52,878 bases of DNA, taken from the NCBI GenBank assembly GCA_009746045.1, contig RPFO01001057.1:1-52878 (forward strand), given 5' to 3'. Positions 11,401 to 19,274 of the stretch are shown here, one piece after another (positions within the stretch are counted from its first letter, which is position 1; each line of letters opens with the position of its first letter). The notes under the pieces are model-generated. The model was not told where the DNA came from. It saw nothing but the letters and a program-made list of their open reading frames with translations, and searched no databases. The position numbers and the translations under genes are program-made. This stretch comes from Mesostigma viride. Its lineage: Eukaryota; Streptophyta; Mesostigmatophyceae; Mesostigmatales; Mesostigmataceae.

Positions 11401-14400
11401 TCCCGCAACAGAAAATTACGCGGCATACTGCATAAGTCGTCGGATTGTTACATTTCGACGGTCAAGATTTCATGATGAGGTTTGCGTTCAATTTGCCGCA
11501 GTTTGCCGCCCAGAGAAAGTAGTTGTTGGACTCGTTGCCCACGATGAAACACAATCAAGCAAGCCGTTTCCGGCCCCACCGTGTAGGTCATGTAGTCGCT
11601 CTTCACGTCAGCCAGCCGTAATTTCAATGCACAAGGCTACACATTTCCATCTCCATTCATATTCATAATCCTGCACGACTCGAAAACGCGGACAAGATAA
11701 CGGCAGGCTCGAGCTACCATGGTCCGGATTCTCCCGATTTCTGGCCTGCGCTGGTTGTCTCCTTGATATTGGCAACTCTCTCCGGTAAGAGATTTTCCGC
11801 AGTTTGGCTGTTTCGAAACGTTAATTAAGTGAGATGCCTTCGGATCAGGAGACTCACACAGCCGCGAAATCATGCCAAAGGTCATATGTTCGATCCCTTG
11901 CTGGTAGCTTCTGAGCTTTCTTATTTTCTGTGTTCCGCGGAATCTCAGATTTGGGCCGCTAGCGTTTTCACGTTTGTTGCTTTCTGATCCGACGACAACG
12001 TTGTGCCTTGCTCGTGTGACATCTGGCGCATGGTGTGATTCATGTGTATGGTGCTGCCTTGCCACATGGGGCTGCTTTGCCATAAGAGTGAGTGTTGGGT
12101 TCTACACATTTGCTGCATGGACCGTTAGGTGCTGGTGAGCTCTTCCTTGTAGAATGGTGATGTCTATGTCAAGGATCTGATGTCTTTTTTGTCTCTTGCA
12201 CTGCTTTCATTTTAGGGGGAATTATAGGTGTCATTATTTTGGCATTTGAAGGTATAGATGTTTATCTGCAAGGGCCTGTTTTTTTTCCCCCGGCCTCTTG
12301 CATGCATGGATGTGTAGAATTGTATGTTGATGGAATTATGATTTGCCATACACATTTGCTGAGCTCAAGATCCTTGTAGAACGCTTACATCTATGTCAAG
12401 GATCTGATTTCTTTTCCTCTTGCGTATATTGTGTCGGTTTGCTTTATTTCTTGCAGGGACCACGAGAGTAAAATGCAAGCGGTTCCACTTTCAAGTCAGC
12501 ATGTGACGCCCTGTCGACCGGCCCGCTTTGTTAGCTAGCTACCATATAGTATTTGATGATAGGCATTGAATGCGAAAGATGTCATAACGCCATAACAGAC
12601 TGTGTTGAACAGGCATTGAATGCCGAAGATGTCATAACGCCATAACAGACTGTGTTGAAAAGGCATATTTGAATGCCGAAGATGTACATAACGCCATAAC
12701 AGTGTTGAATAGTTGAATCAACGGGTTCTTGCAGCTGTAAACATTAAAATTATTCAAACATTTAATGAAAAAATCATATTGTTCGTGCTGTTTTGAACAG
12801 CGGTTGTTACTGGCACTGCATGCATGTGTCTGCTGCCAGCATATTGCATTATGGGTGTGTTTTTCAGCGCTGTGTTTTCTCACTTTTCTCACTTTTCTCA
12901 CGTCCTGTTTTTCTCACTTTTCTCACTTTTCTCACGTCCTGATTTTCTCACTTTTCTCACGTTTCACACCTCCCGTTTTTCTCACTTATCTCACGTCCTG
13001 TTTTTTGAGATTTTTCTCACGTTTTTCCCCTTTTTTCACCTTTTTGGGGCAATCTCACCCGGGTGAGAAACGTGTTTTCTCACCCATTCTCACCCCATTC
13101 TCACCCTTTTTTCTCACCTTTCTCACCCATTCTCACCCATTTCTCACCCTTTTTCTCACCTTTCTCACCCTTTTTCTCACCATTTCTCACCCATTCTCAA
13201 AGCCGAGTTCCTAGTGTGGTGAGGAGCGGGTTGGAGGGCGATTGAACGAGGGTGGTTTGTCCGAATCGGAGAAAACCCAAGTCTACGACTTCATCTCGGC
13301 TGTGAAGGATGAAACGGTCGCTCCGAACGACGACAGTAGATGTGGAATGCCGATTGAGGACAAGCTGGCCAAGGAGCTTGCAGAGTTTCTGGACATCGTG
13401 GCAGCGGACAAGCTGGACGGGGAGGGAAGGGTGATGAGGAAGGGGGGGGGATCAAACAGGAAGGGTGGAGGAGTCTAGCCCGCTTTCGATTCTGGCCGTC
13501 TATCATGGCAACCGTGAAGGCCAAACACGTTCCTCCTCAGTGCTTGTATGACCTGACATACATGGCCAAGATCTTCTGCGAGGTGATGGTCCAGCTTTTC
13601 ATGATCTACAACCGCGATTTGGGGAAATACCCCGAACCACGCGACCTCGGCTGGTTGCCGATGCAGCCTTCGGAAGCCGACAGCGCCCTTCAGAGGGTGG
13701 CCGATACGGTCGCTGTAGCTGCCAAGAGACTAAGGGCGGTTATCAGGCCAACGGGGAGGGACGATTCCACCTTCCCACTTGCACTGCTGGAGAGGACGGA
13801 TTTTTGGACGACCCACAAGGAGGAAACGAAATGGTGGGTCCTGATTGCGCCCGAACCCCCAACCGAACAGGCTGTGGTGCCCCAACCCGTACAGCCTGTG
13901 GCGGGGGCTGTGGTGGTGACGGGGGCTGTGCCGGAGGAAGGCCAAGCCGAACATGCCGAGGCAGAGGACGTCCAGTCGGGTCGCCAAAAAAAGGTGGGGG
14001 AGAAGCGGGAACCCCCGCGGAAGTTTGGGTCGGAGGAGCTGGCATCCGAAATCGAGCAGCAGGGCCCGTGGATTTCTAAGAAAGTTTACACGTCTGACGG
14101 GGACGAGACCTGTGAGTTCATGATGAAGACTTTCGCGTGGGAGAAAAGCGATGGGCCGACACGGTTGGCTCAAGTGGTACTTAATGCAATGGAGGGGTTC
14201 GAATTTGTTGCGAAGAGGAAGGGGGGGTGAACCAGCCAGATATCAAGAATGGGATATGCTGCTGAATTTGGAACATCACGCCAAGCTGTGGAATGATGAG
14301 GAATTGTTGAAGGGTCGAACGGGTTCGTGGGTGGAGAAAAGGGACTGGAAGGCGGCGAAGGATTGTGGAGATTTCAATGGTGTGAAGGACGACTGGTCGT

Positions 14401-16321
14401 CGTACCTAGGCGATTTTACGGGATTCTTCAACCCACCCGTGATCTTCATTGGGTCAAAGGAGCAGGTGGATGGGTTTAAGGTCCTTCTGAAGGTACTTGG
14501 GAAGCGGCCACAGGGGGAGGATATTTCCAATCCCAACGGCCGTTCGGGCAAGGAAATTGCGGGTGCAGCCCAGAAGCGTCCGCTGGAGACGGCAGGCGCT
14601 GGCACCAAAAAGAAACGCCGGAAGCGCGCCGCCTCGGAGACCCCCGCGGCCGAAGACGTCTCAATGGGGGATGATGAGGATGTCGGGTCACATGGGGGTG
14701 ATGATGGGGAGGAGGTTGGTGATGATGGTGCCGGCGATGATGAGGGGGACGGGAATGAGGGTGGTGATAAGGGGGGCGGGTCGAAGGACGGAGAGGGGGG
14801 GGTTCGAAGGGCGGAGAGGGGGGCGGGTCGAAGGGCGGAGAGGGGGGGGGTCGAAGGACGGAGAGGGGGGCGGGTCGAAGGGCGGAGAGGGGGGGGGTCG
14901 AAGGGCGGAGAGGGGGGGGGTCGAAGGACGGAGAGGGGGGCGGGTCGAAGGGCGGAGAGGGGAGGGGGTCGAAGGATGGAGAGGGGGGCGGAGAGAAGGG
15001 CGGAGAGGGGAGGGGGTCGAAGGGCGGAGAGGGGGGCGGGTCGAAGGGCGGAGAGGGGGGCGGGTCAAAGGGTGGAGAGGGGGGCGGGTCAAAGGGCGGA
15101 GAGGGGGGCGGGTCCAAGGGCGGAGAGGGGGGGGAGAGAAGGGTGGAGAGGGGGGCGGGTCAAAGGGCGGAGAGGGGGGCGGGTCGAAGGGCGGAGAGGG
15201 GGGCGGGTCGACCGGCGCATCGGGGGAAGGGGGGAAGGAGGGGGGGGAGGGGAGGGAGGCTCGAGGGGAATTCGGGGGCGTCGGGGGGGGGATGTTGGGG
15301 CGTGCCGTCGACTACTGCAAAAAGCTCCTTTCGCCTGGCGGGCACGTTCGATCAAGAGCAACGGCTAGTCATCTGTCAAAGGGTAAGTTAATCTGAGTGA
15401 ATATGGTCGGTTAAATTATGATGTTTGCATATTCCCAAGTTTGATTTGCGATTGTAATGATAACTAATTGCGCCGCTCGTCATTGCTTGTCCCACACACA
15501 GGTGACGAGTCTGAAGAGGAGCCGCCAAAGGATGACGCGCATGGCGGCCCACCCAAAGGGTTTGAGGAAGATTCGGAAGAATCGGAAGAATCGGAACCTG
15601 AGGAGGAAGCGCCACAAAGACGTGTCACAGTTACCGCAACCCAGCCCAAGCCACTAGACAAGAAAGTGCCACCACCAAGTTGGCAGACGTGGATGGAGAA
15701 TCTGGAAGGTGGGGGGGGGGGAAACGGGTCGTGCCCCGCTCGCCTGTTGGATGTCCGGTTTCGGTATTGTGCAAGCACGGCGGTGAATTTTGCCAGTATC
15801 GGAAGAACCAATCCCAGCGCCTTGATACGTTGTGGAAGCCCACGTGGGCTGCTGATTCGGTGGCTAAACTCAATGCAGACCCAATGAAGCTGGCACACAT
15901 GCCTGATTTCCACGTCGACACGTTCCTGGTGCATGGAGTCGTTCGAAAGGTGGATAAAACGGGCGTGTGGTACGTTAAATTTTGGGCAGAAGGGTGTGAC
16001 GAAAAGGGAATCTGGATTAATGGGGAGCAGGGGACGATGCCCAACATAATTTTCAAGGTACAACAAGACGAGATGCGGAACTGTTTCAAGCCACCTGAGG
16101 GAACGTATTTGGAGTGGTGGATGGACAAGGGGTACCTGGCGACCAGATCTTCCCCAGCGACCAGATCTTCCCCACGACTCCAAGAGAAGGGGGGAGACCA
16201 AGCCGCAGGGCAGGGCAAACGAAAACCTCAAGGGAAGGCTGGCGCAGATGTGCGGGAGGGGGGTGTAAAGAAGCCCAGCGGACGGGCACCTGTAAAGAAA
16301 CGCCTGTTAGTAGGTAGTTAG
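2185..16321 (+). CDS. Gene B: multi-exon gene of unknown function, disrupted by a CACTA element
   Basis: Proposed exons: 2185-2482, 6751-7905, 8570-8816 continued at 13219-15382 (split by a transposon), and 15502-16321, ending in TAG. Donors and acceptors are GT/AG, and phases agree at 2482/6751 (phase 0, in one of the frames of that exon), 7905/8570 (phase 0) and 15382/15502 (phase 1). The product would be a Pro/Ala-rich start, a large mixed alpha/beta-looking region, acidic and Gly-rich linkers, and a Lys-rich C-terminus. No family recognised; the phrase AVLDGNHYTQML is faintly like the ParB-type LDGNHR loop, which is not evidence of function. Several frame changes at G runs mean it is either a pseudogene or affected by homopolymer length errors. 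Acidic and basic tracts hint at a nuclear role (inference). Confidence 0.6.
2521..5937 (+). repeat. TCCTTG hexanucleotide array, about 3.4 kb, in gene B's intron
   Basis: Roughly 570 copies of TCCTTG begin 38 bases after a splice donor. Interruptions of the type TGCCAGCACGTTG or TGCCAGCACCTTG occur at about 2622, 2648, 2688, 2753, 2868, 3115, 3842, 3855, 4412, 4425, 5041 and 5327, with scattered CTCG variants and one-base slips. The blocks near 3838-3920 and 4412-4497 share the same series of interruptions, so a segment of about 574 bp was duplicated. Because the unit has no stop codon on either strand, all six frames stay open for 850-1325 codons; these are not proteins. Confidence 0.97.
5952..6705 (+). 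repeat. Palindromic ~46 bp tandem array 1, about 17 copies, in gene B's intron
   Basis: Each unit carries the perfect 14 bp palindrome CCAACGGCCGTTGG, then AACCTGGAAATTAGGGTGTG and a T-rich linker. Linkers in this array are mainly TTTTCATGCGCC, TTTTTCTGTCGCC and TTTTTCTCGCGCC. A two-unit block recurs around 6090-6190 and 6450-6550. The array directly abuts the end of the hexanucleotide array and stops about 45 bases before the next exon. Confidence 0.95.
6751..7905 (+). CDS. Gene B main exon, 385 codons
   Basis: Acceptor ATGTGATCAG at 6741-6750, donor GTAAAT at 7906, phase 0 at both ends, and open throughout. It starts GRPSRQRTDEERRKWAYKIE and ends IPPMKDMRTQK. Charged and hydrophobic residues mix as in a folded globular protein, with Trp/Tyr/Phe scattered (WRQRAPGTDLWSVIVKTF, APWFVGAG, GLYNLWVQRSEMVPYHIK). 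No catalytic signature recognised; a LDGNHYTQML stretch near codon 305 is the only faint similarity (ParB-like loop), and I do not assign it. This is the best protein-like evidence that gene B is, or recently was, real. Confidence 0.75.
7963..8480 (+). repeat. Palindromic ~46 bp tandem array 2, about 11 copies, in gene B's next intron
   Basis: Same family as array 1 (CCAACGGCCGTTGG core, GGAAATTAGGGTGTG), but nearly every linker is TTTTTCTTGCGCC, so this array was homogenised separately. It begins about 57 bases after the donor at 7906 and ends about 90 bases before the acceptor at 8567-8569. Confidence 0.95.
8570..8816 (+). CDS. Gene B exon, left part, interrupted by the CACTA element
   Basis: Acceptor CATGCATGCAG ends at 8569 and the phase is 0, joining the previous exon as MRTQK|GREAHRRVALIGGGLNA. 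The reading frame (EVHNYFKTHMEESWDKPEV, IWNLIHGVSSSTEKARKDGE) stays open to the left edge of the transposon at 8816. It continues in the same frame at 13219 once one copy of the TG target duplication is removed. Confidence 0.75.
8817..9165. repeat. Left terminal inverted repeat and subterminal GTGAGAAA cluster
   Basis: A 12 bp terminal repeat is followed by ten or more GTGAGA/GTGAGAAA motifs, with a few inverted CTCACC copies. In known CACTA elements such motifs bind the TnpA-type protein; that role is inferred here. Confidence 0.8.
9326..10268 (-). CDS. CACTA transposon protein, C-terminal exon (DUF4216-like region)
   Basis: Minus-strand exon with acceptor GAATGCAG (AG at 10269-10270) and stop TGA at 9326-9328. 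It starts RDRCADTTFNVLAWASLNL, then reads HRFNYRTEAADQSQGKRHKN, AGVAVHG, FGFITHIL, LLLKVELFD. This pattern (basic-N-x-GV-x-V, then aromatic-G-x-I, then a hydrophobic strand) matches the DUF4216 region found after the transposase domain in plant CACTA proteins, by eye only. The C-terminal half is low complexity: a Lys-rich block (GKKKGKKKGSKKKK), an R/G-rich stretch and an acidic Ser-rich tail ending SSSEEDDY. Upstream exons with the DDE domain were not found, so the gene is probably incomplete. Confidence 0.62.
10236..10700 (+). repeat. Duplicated segment around the transposon exon's acceptor
   Basis: The stretch at about 10244-10312 (GTTGTGTCAGCACAGCGATC ... GCAAAGAGTAT) recurs with few changes at about 10633-10699. 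The intron acceptor of the transposon gene lies in the first copy, so the second is a duplicated splice region. Confidence 0.7.
10701..11645. repeat. Imperfect inverted repeat pair inside the CACTA element
   Basis: About 100 bp at 10701-10800 (AATGTGTAGCCTTGTTCATT ... GTGGGGCCGGAAACAGCTTG) returns in inverted orientation at about 11545-11645, roughly 85% alike by eye. It may mark a nested element or an internal rearrangement. Between the arms, 11095-11195 holds two tandem copies of a ~55 bp unit with GTCTGATGCGGGCCC. Confidence 0.65.
11712..11766 (-). repeat. Dispersed ~48 bp motif, copy 1 of 3
   Basis: Contains GGTCCGGATTCTCCCGATTT then CTGGCCTGCGCTGGTTGTCT. Near-identical stretches occur at 18786-18828 and 40800-40857. 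Read on the minus strand, the three copies share the peptide NQRRPEIGRIR. Identity unknown. Confidence 0.75.
11831..11904 (+). repeat. tRNA-derived SINE-like sequence, copy A (inside the CACTA element)
   Basis: Reads GAGATGCCTTCGGATCAGGA, then a GCGAAA segment, then GTTCGATCCC resembling the tRNA B box. It aligns along its length with the minus-strand sequence at 28359-28447, including the spacing to the B box. Two diverged copies at unrelated sites suggest a tRNA-derived SINE. Confidence 0.5.
12130..12415 (+). repeat. Direct repeat pair, ~55 bp, inside the CACTA element
   Basis: The segment with CTTGTAGAATGGTGATGTCT followed by ATGTCAAGGATCTGAT at about 12145-12185 returns at about 12370-12410 as CTTGTAGAACGCTTACATCT plus ATGTCAAGGATCTGAT. 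Confidence 0.7.
12560..12710 (+). repeat. Tandem repeat, ~48 bp x 3, inside the CACTA element
   Basis: Three units carry AGGCAT...TGAATGC, GAAGATGTCATAACGCCATA and ACAGACTGTGTTGAA, with small indels in the third. Confidence 0.85.
12868..13216. repeat. Right subterminal CTCAC cluster and terminal inverted repeat
   Basis: More than twenty CTCAC motifs in the contexts TTTCTCAC and CTCACCC mirror the GTGAGAAA motifs of the left end. The last 12 bases are the exact inverse of the left terminus. Open frames rich in Phe/Ser/His here are composition artefacts. Confidence 0.8.
13219..15382 (+). CDS. Gene B exon, right part, with three frame changes at G-rich tracts
   Basis: After one TG duplicate is removed, the frame continues from 8816 as EEGG|EERVGGRLNEGGLSESEKT and then VYDFISAVKDETVAP. 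It changes frame at the G9 run 13442-13450 into a long frame (MATVKAKHVPPQCLYDLTYM ... KYPEPRDLGWLPMQP), again at the G7 run 14221-14227 into ARYQEWDMLLNLEHHAKLW and VKDDWSSYLGDFTGFFNPPV, and somewhere in the G-rich repeat 14778-15215. It exits at the donor GTAAGT (15383) in phase 1, which matches the next exon. Visible parts: globular N-terminal half, a Lys/Arg patch (TKKKRRKRAAS), an acidic stretch (SMGDDEDVGSHGGDDGEE), then the Gly-rich repeat. No start codon is needed, since it is an internal exon. Confidence 0.65.
14778..15215 (+). repeat. 24 bp coding repeat (Gly-rich GGGSKGGE type) in gene B
   Basis: About 17 units of a purine-rich 24 bp sequence containing GGGTCGAAGGGCGGAGAGG. In the frame that joins the downstream splice site it reads GGGSKGGE repeats, a flexible linker. 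One-base differences in the G runs scramble the frame between units. Confidence 0.8.
15502..16321 (+). CDS. Gene B last exon
   Basis: Acceptor CCCACACACAG ends at 15501, and two bases complete the glycine codon left by the previous exon, giving HLSK-G-DESEEEPPKDDAHGG. An acidic segment is followed by PPSWQTWMENLEGGGG, where an 11-G run (15711-15721) forces a frame change. It continues VLCKHGGEFCQYRKNQ, TGVWYVKFWAEGCDEKGIW and GTYLEWWMDKGYL, then a Lys/Arg-rich tail (GGVKKPSGRAPVKKRLLVGS) and TAG at 16319-16321. CKHGGEFCQY could be part of a metal site but is too little to call. The basic tail suggests nuclear localisation (inference). Confidence 0.65.
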
Positions 16322-16829
16322 ATAGCTTGATCTGAACTCGTGTACATTTGTAAAGATCGATCTGTACATCTGTCTCCAGAGCATTCACTTGAATATTCAA
16401 AGTTCAAGTGGGAATTACTGGTTGGGTTGTGCACAGGCTTGTGCACAATTTTGGCAATAATTATAATTCGTTCTATAAATAGAACTAGCGGGGTCGTGGA
16501 GAGGGTTGTGCAATTGTAAATTTAATCTACAACTTGTCTCACTTGCTTACCCTCCGAGTGCATGACACTTTGACAAAAACAGCCAATTTTACCCCGACTT
16601 GAATAAATTTTAATAAATGTTAATAAATTTTAATAAATTTTAATAAATTTAAGCAATCTAGTAATGAAAAGTGCACGCGGAAAGCGCACCAGTGACCAAA
16701 TTGCATGAAATGGTAATGATTTCATGTGGAAACGCATTCACAATGAGCATCAATTGTCATGTATTTGTTGAAATGGCGTCTCCTCAAGTAATAAAATTTG
16801 GCATGGGTATTGTAGATTGATTGTGGGCC
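16322..16829. other. Intergenic, AT-rich, with short repeats
   Basis: Holds CACTTGAA/TTCAAGTG inverted arms near 16388-16412, a TATAAATAG box near 16476 and four tandem TTTTAATAAAT-type units at about 16605-16650. The TATA box and flanking inverted motifs could belong to a decayed LTR, but no LTR pair was found. Confidence 0.35.
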
Positions 16830-17272
16830 CCCCCTCCAGCTCCGGCAGGGTCCACGCTTCACAGCCGTAAAGGAGGATGCTGAGGACAAGGGCCTTGATC
16901 GAACAGAATGTGCTTGCGCCGCCCACTCAGGTAGCGACATGTGCACGAGATGTCGATCGAGGTGGCGGAGGGCCGCCCGGCCAGGCCTGGCCAAGTCGGG
17001 TGTTGATGTCGTTGGCAGTGGAGGGGAGCCAGCTGCCAAGGAGCTTGAAGCGGGTCATCGGGGGGACGGGACTGCCGTCCAGCAGGAGGAGGGTGGGTGG
17101 GGTGGTCCCAGCGGGGAAGCCGATCGATGGCCATGACCTCCGTTTTCTTGCTGACCATACTAGCCCCACCGCCCGCGCTTGCAGAGACAAGCTATCTAGC
17201 CAGAGTTGGGCGGACGTACTCCGGGGTCTCCACGAGCGTCGTGTCATCAACGTAGATCAAGGGTGGAGCCCA
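16830..17272 (-). pseudogene. LINE reverse-transcriptase (ORF2) fragment, dead
   Basis: The minus strand begins LIYVDDTTLVETPE, which carries the catalytic YVDD box (17243-17254). After frame changes it continues LSLQARAVGLV, KKTEVMAI, FKLLGSWLPSTANDINTR, LGQAW and finally ILLYGCEAWTLPELEGG. This order (YVDD, KTE-, LGS---DI--R, LYG-E-W) is diagnostic of non-LTR reverse transcriptases. At least three frame changes and a stop after TLAR show it is inactive; both ends are truncated. Confidence 0.88.
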
Positions 17273-17365
17273 TGAACGTTTAAGTTATGGGCGCCGGCCG
17301 CCGTCAGCCATTAATTAATTGATTAATTAGACTCGTGCTCCCGTTAATTGCATGGGGAGTCACGG
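17273..17365 (-). repeat. LINE 3' end, minus orientation, with TTAAT-type tail
   Basis: ATTAATTAATTGATTAATTAG is followed by GACTCGTGCTCCCG and GGGGAGTCACGGAGCATT. Inverted, this matches the hairpin and tail at 40340-40412 on the plus strand. It abuts the reverse-transcriptase fragment. Confidence 0.65.
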
Positions 17366-18348
17366 AGCATTAACCCCGATGGATGGATGGGCCGGTGGGT
17401 GCAAACAGTCCTACCGGTGTAGGCTATCTACAGCAGCTACCTACGACATCTATCTAACAGCAACTAACTACAACATCTATCTATACAGCATCACGTGGCC
17501 CTAGGGGAGCTGTCTGGCGTGCCTCCCGTGGGTTTGCACACGCGGGCGCTTCCCCACAGGGGGGGGCTCGTTGTCCTCTATGACCTGGGCCCACTTGGCC
17601 TTGTCCATCATTTTCTTCCAAATCACGGAGAGGCCTAGGCCCCCCATGTCCTCTACTAGCTGTTCTTTGAAGGTGCGGGCCTTGCGGCGTCTAACATCAG
17701 GGGGCCCGGCCGGTCGTCAGCCATGCTATCTCGTGGCTAGCTCGCGGCATAGAGCACTTGCCATGCTCGCGTAGAAGTGGATGGACTTATATTAATGGCT
17801 GCAATTGATTCATGTGCCATTCATCGATCTGGGCACTGGCCCCTAGACTAGGCTAGGCAATTATATCTAGAATATCATGCGCATGAATTGTTAGTATAGG
17901 CTTCTTCATGCATGAATCCGCGGGTACCAAACGGGGCTCGGCGCGCTATGAGTTTCAACTAACTAGATCGAAGATTCCCTGCATACATTCGAAGTCACTG
18001 GTGCGGCTCATTACAATACACAGGACCAACTTAGGTAAACTTTTGGGATCTAGCGGGAGTCCTCTGTGGCCTGCCCACTTGAGGCTGTGAGAGAAGCTAC
18101 CTAGGGCACCCTCCCTCCTTATCAAAGAGACAACGAGCTTATCGTTGTGTATAGGGTTTGAAGGTTCCTTTATTGGTACCCACGCGACGCAATATGCGTG
18201 CTTTTAATTATTGATTAATTAGTTGGGATCCAGCGGAGGGGGCAGAGGCTCTGCCCGGCCCAGGCTGATCTTTCACTAGCCGGGGGAGCAGGCCCACATG
18301 GGATTTCGGTGAATTACTTGCATCCATTGCTGTGGGTTACGTTTTGAT
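17366..18348. other. Intergenic, no gene recognised
   Basis: Contains two near-duplicate ~35 bp pieces (CAGCAGCTACCTACGACATC and CAGCAACTAACTACAACATC) at 17430-17490, and a CGTCAGCCATGCTATCTCGTG piece near 17712 related to the LINE-flanking sequence at 39340-39370. Otherwise nothing supported. Confidence 0.35.
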
Positions 18349-18496
18349 GAGTAGTGCAGTTAGGATTTTCTAGATAGCTTAGAGTTAGGATAGTTCGATC
18401 ACGCGGCTTCCTCCACCCCATCCATCATGGAATATGTGCTACATGATCTCCCCACGGAGGCATGTTATAATTTAATTTAATTTTAATTTTTTAATT
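18349..18496 (+). mobile_element. LINE 3' UTR fragment with hairpin and AATTT tail
   Basis: Shares GATGAGTAG, GTTAGGAT, GATCACGCGGC, GGAATATGTGCTACATGATC and TCCCCACGGAGGCATGTTAT with 44851-45005. Ends in short AATTT repeats. The sequence around TCCCCACGGAGG can form a small stem, the usual kind of 3' recognition structure in LINEs. Confidence 0.75.
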
Positions 18497-19141
18497 GCTG
18501 TGGGTACGCTTGACCCAGGTGCACCTGACCGCTCACCACCCGCGGTCCATCTGGTCATCTGCCTGTCCTCCGGATACGCTCCTCCACCGCAATGCGCGCA
18601 AAGTCCGGCATCCTGGGGGCAGCAGGATTATGAGCAAAAAGGTTCCCGCAAGAGAACAGTTTCATGGGTGCCTCATGGTGAAGGATTCTCCGCAATTAAG
18701 GTGCACCGTTCCAACGAAAGGGGAAAAAAATGAAAGCATTGATGATGCCTGTATTTCAGAAACATATACATTGATGATTTCCCGAGGATTCTCCCGATTT
18801 CTGGCCTGCGCTGGTTGTCTCCTTGACATTTATGCGATTACACTGGAGTGCATAAAAAATTTATGTCGTGAGGATGGCGACGCTCACACTATGGTTGGTA
18901 TGGACACAGCGACAATACACGCAAGTGCATGGAACAATACAACACATGGGTTTTTAGTGATAAACCAACTAACCAGCGACGCATTGAAACCTGTTAGTAC
19001 AAGCCACCCATTTAGTATAAGCACTCATCGCGTGTGCTAAACAAAGACACACAAGAAAGGCAAGCGGTTGACATTTTACAGTCTGGCCACCCAGGCTAAG
19101 GACAGATTTGAAGTCCTGGCCAAGCCACCCAGGCTACCCAC
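18497..19141. other. No gene recognised; holds copy 2 of the dispersed 48 bp motif
   Basis: GATTCTCCCGATTTCTGGCC at about 18788 belongs to the three-copy motif. A 181-codon open frame spans the region but starts and ends without protein-like composition and is not called. A further 3' exon of the ALKBH gene could lie here but was not identified. Confidence 0.35.
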
Positions 19142-19274
19142 CTGCGCAGTGTGATGGAGACCCGTCGAGTCTTCACCGAGGGAATGCAGTGGTACGCCAT
19201 GTCCGATGAGTTGCCGCACAGCCGCAGGCATGAGCGGCGAGGCAGCGTGATGGAGAAAGGCGCCTCGAAGCTAC
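19142..19274 (-). CDS. ALKBH9/10-like: ALKBH exon 8: third iron ligand and 2-oxoglutarate arginine
   Basis: Acceptor TTCCTGCAG, 133 nt. Reads SFEAPFSITLPRRSCLRLCG, then NSSDMAYHCIPSVKTRRVSI and TLR. It aligns with the plant stretch ending in H-C-V-P-A-V and R-I-S-I-T-F-R. Donor GTGGGT at 19141-19136; if unspliced, the frame runs on to a stop at 19096-19098. Confidence 0.88.

Larger units (their letters stand above)
8817..13216. mobile_element. CACTA (En/Spm-type) DNA transposon, 4.4 kb
   Basis: The ends are CACTAGGAACTC at 8817-8828 and its exact inverse GAGTTCCTAGTG at 13205-13216. Inside each end lie about 340 bp crowded with GTGAGAAA motifs (or CTCAC on the other strand), the subterminal repeat layout typical of CACTA elements. 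The dinucleotide TG flanks both ends and fits a 2 bp target duplication. A minus-strand exon at 9326-10268 resembles the accessory region of CACTA transposases. No DDE transposase domain is visible, so this copy is probably non-autonomous or decayed. It sits inside a coding exon of gene B. Confidence 0.88.

Noticed and set aside
12765-13214. Phe/Ser/His-rich frame near the CACTA right end
   Set aside because: It is the CTCAC subterminal repeat cluster read as codons.
18495-19040. 181-codon frame
   Set aside because: Composition looks random, and it crosses the dispersed 48 bp motif that is shared with non-coding sites.
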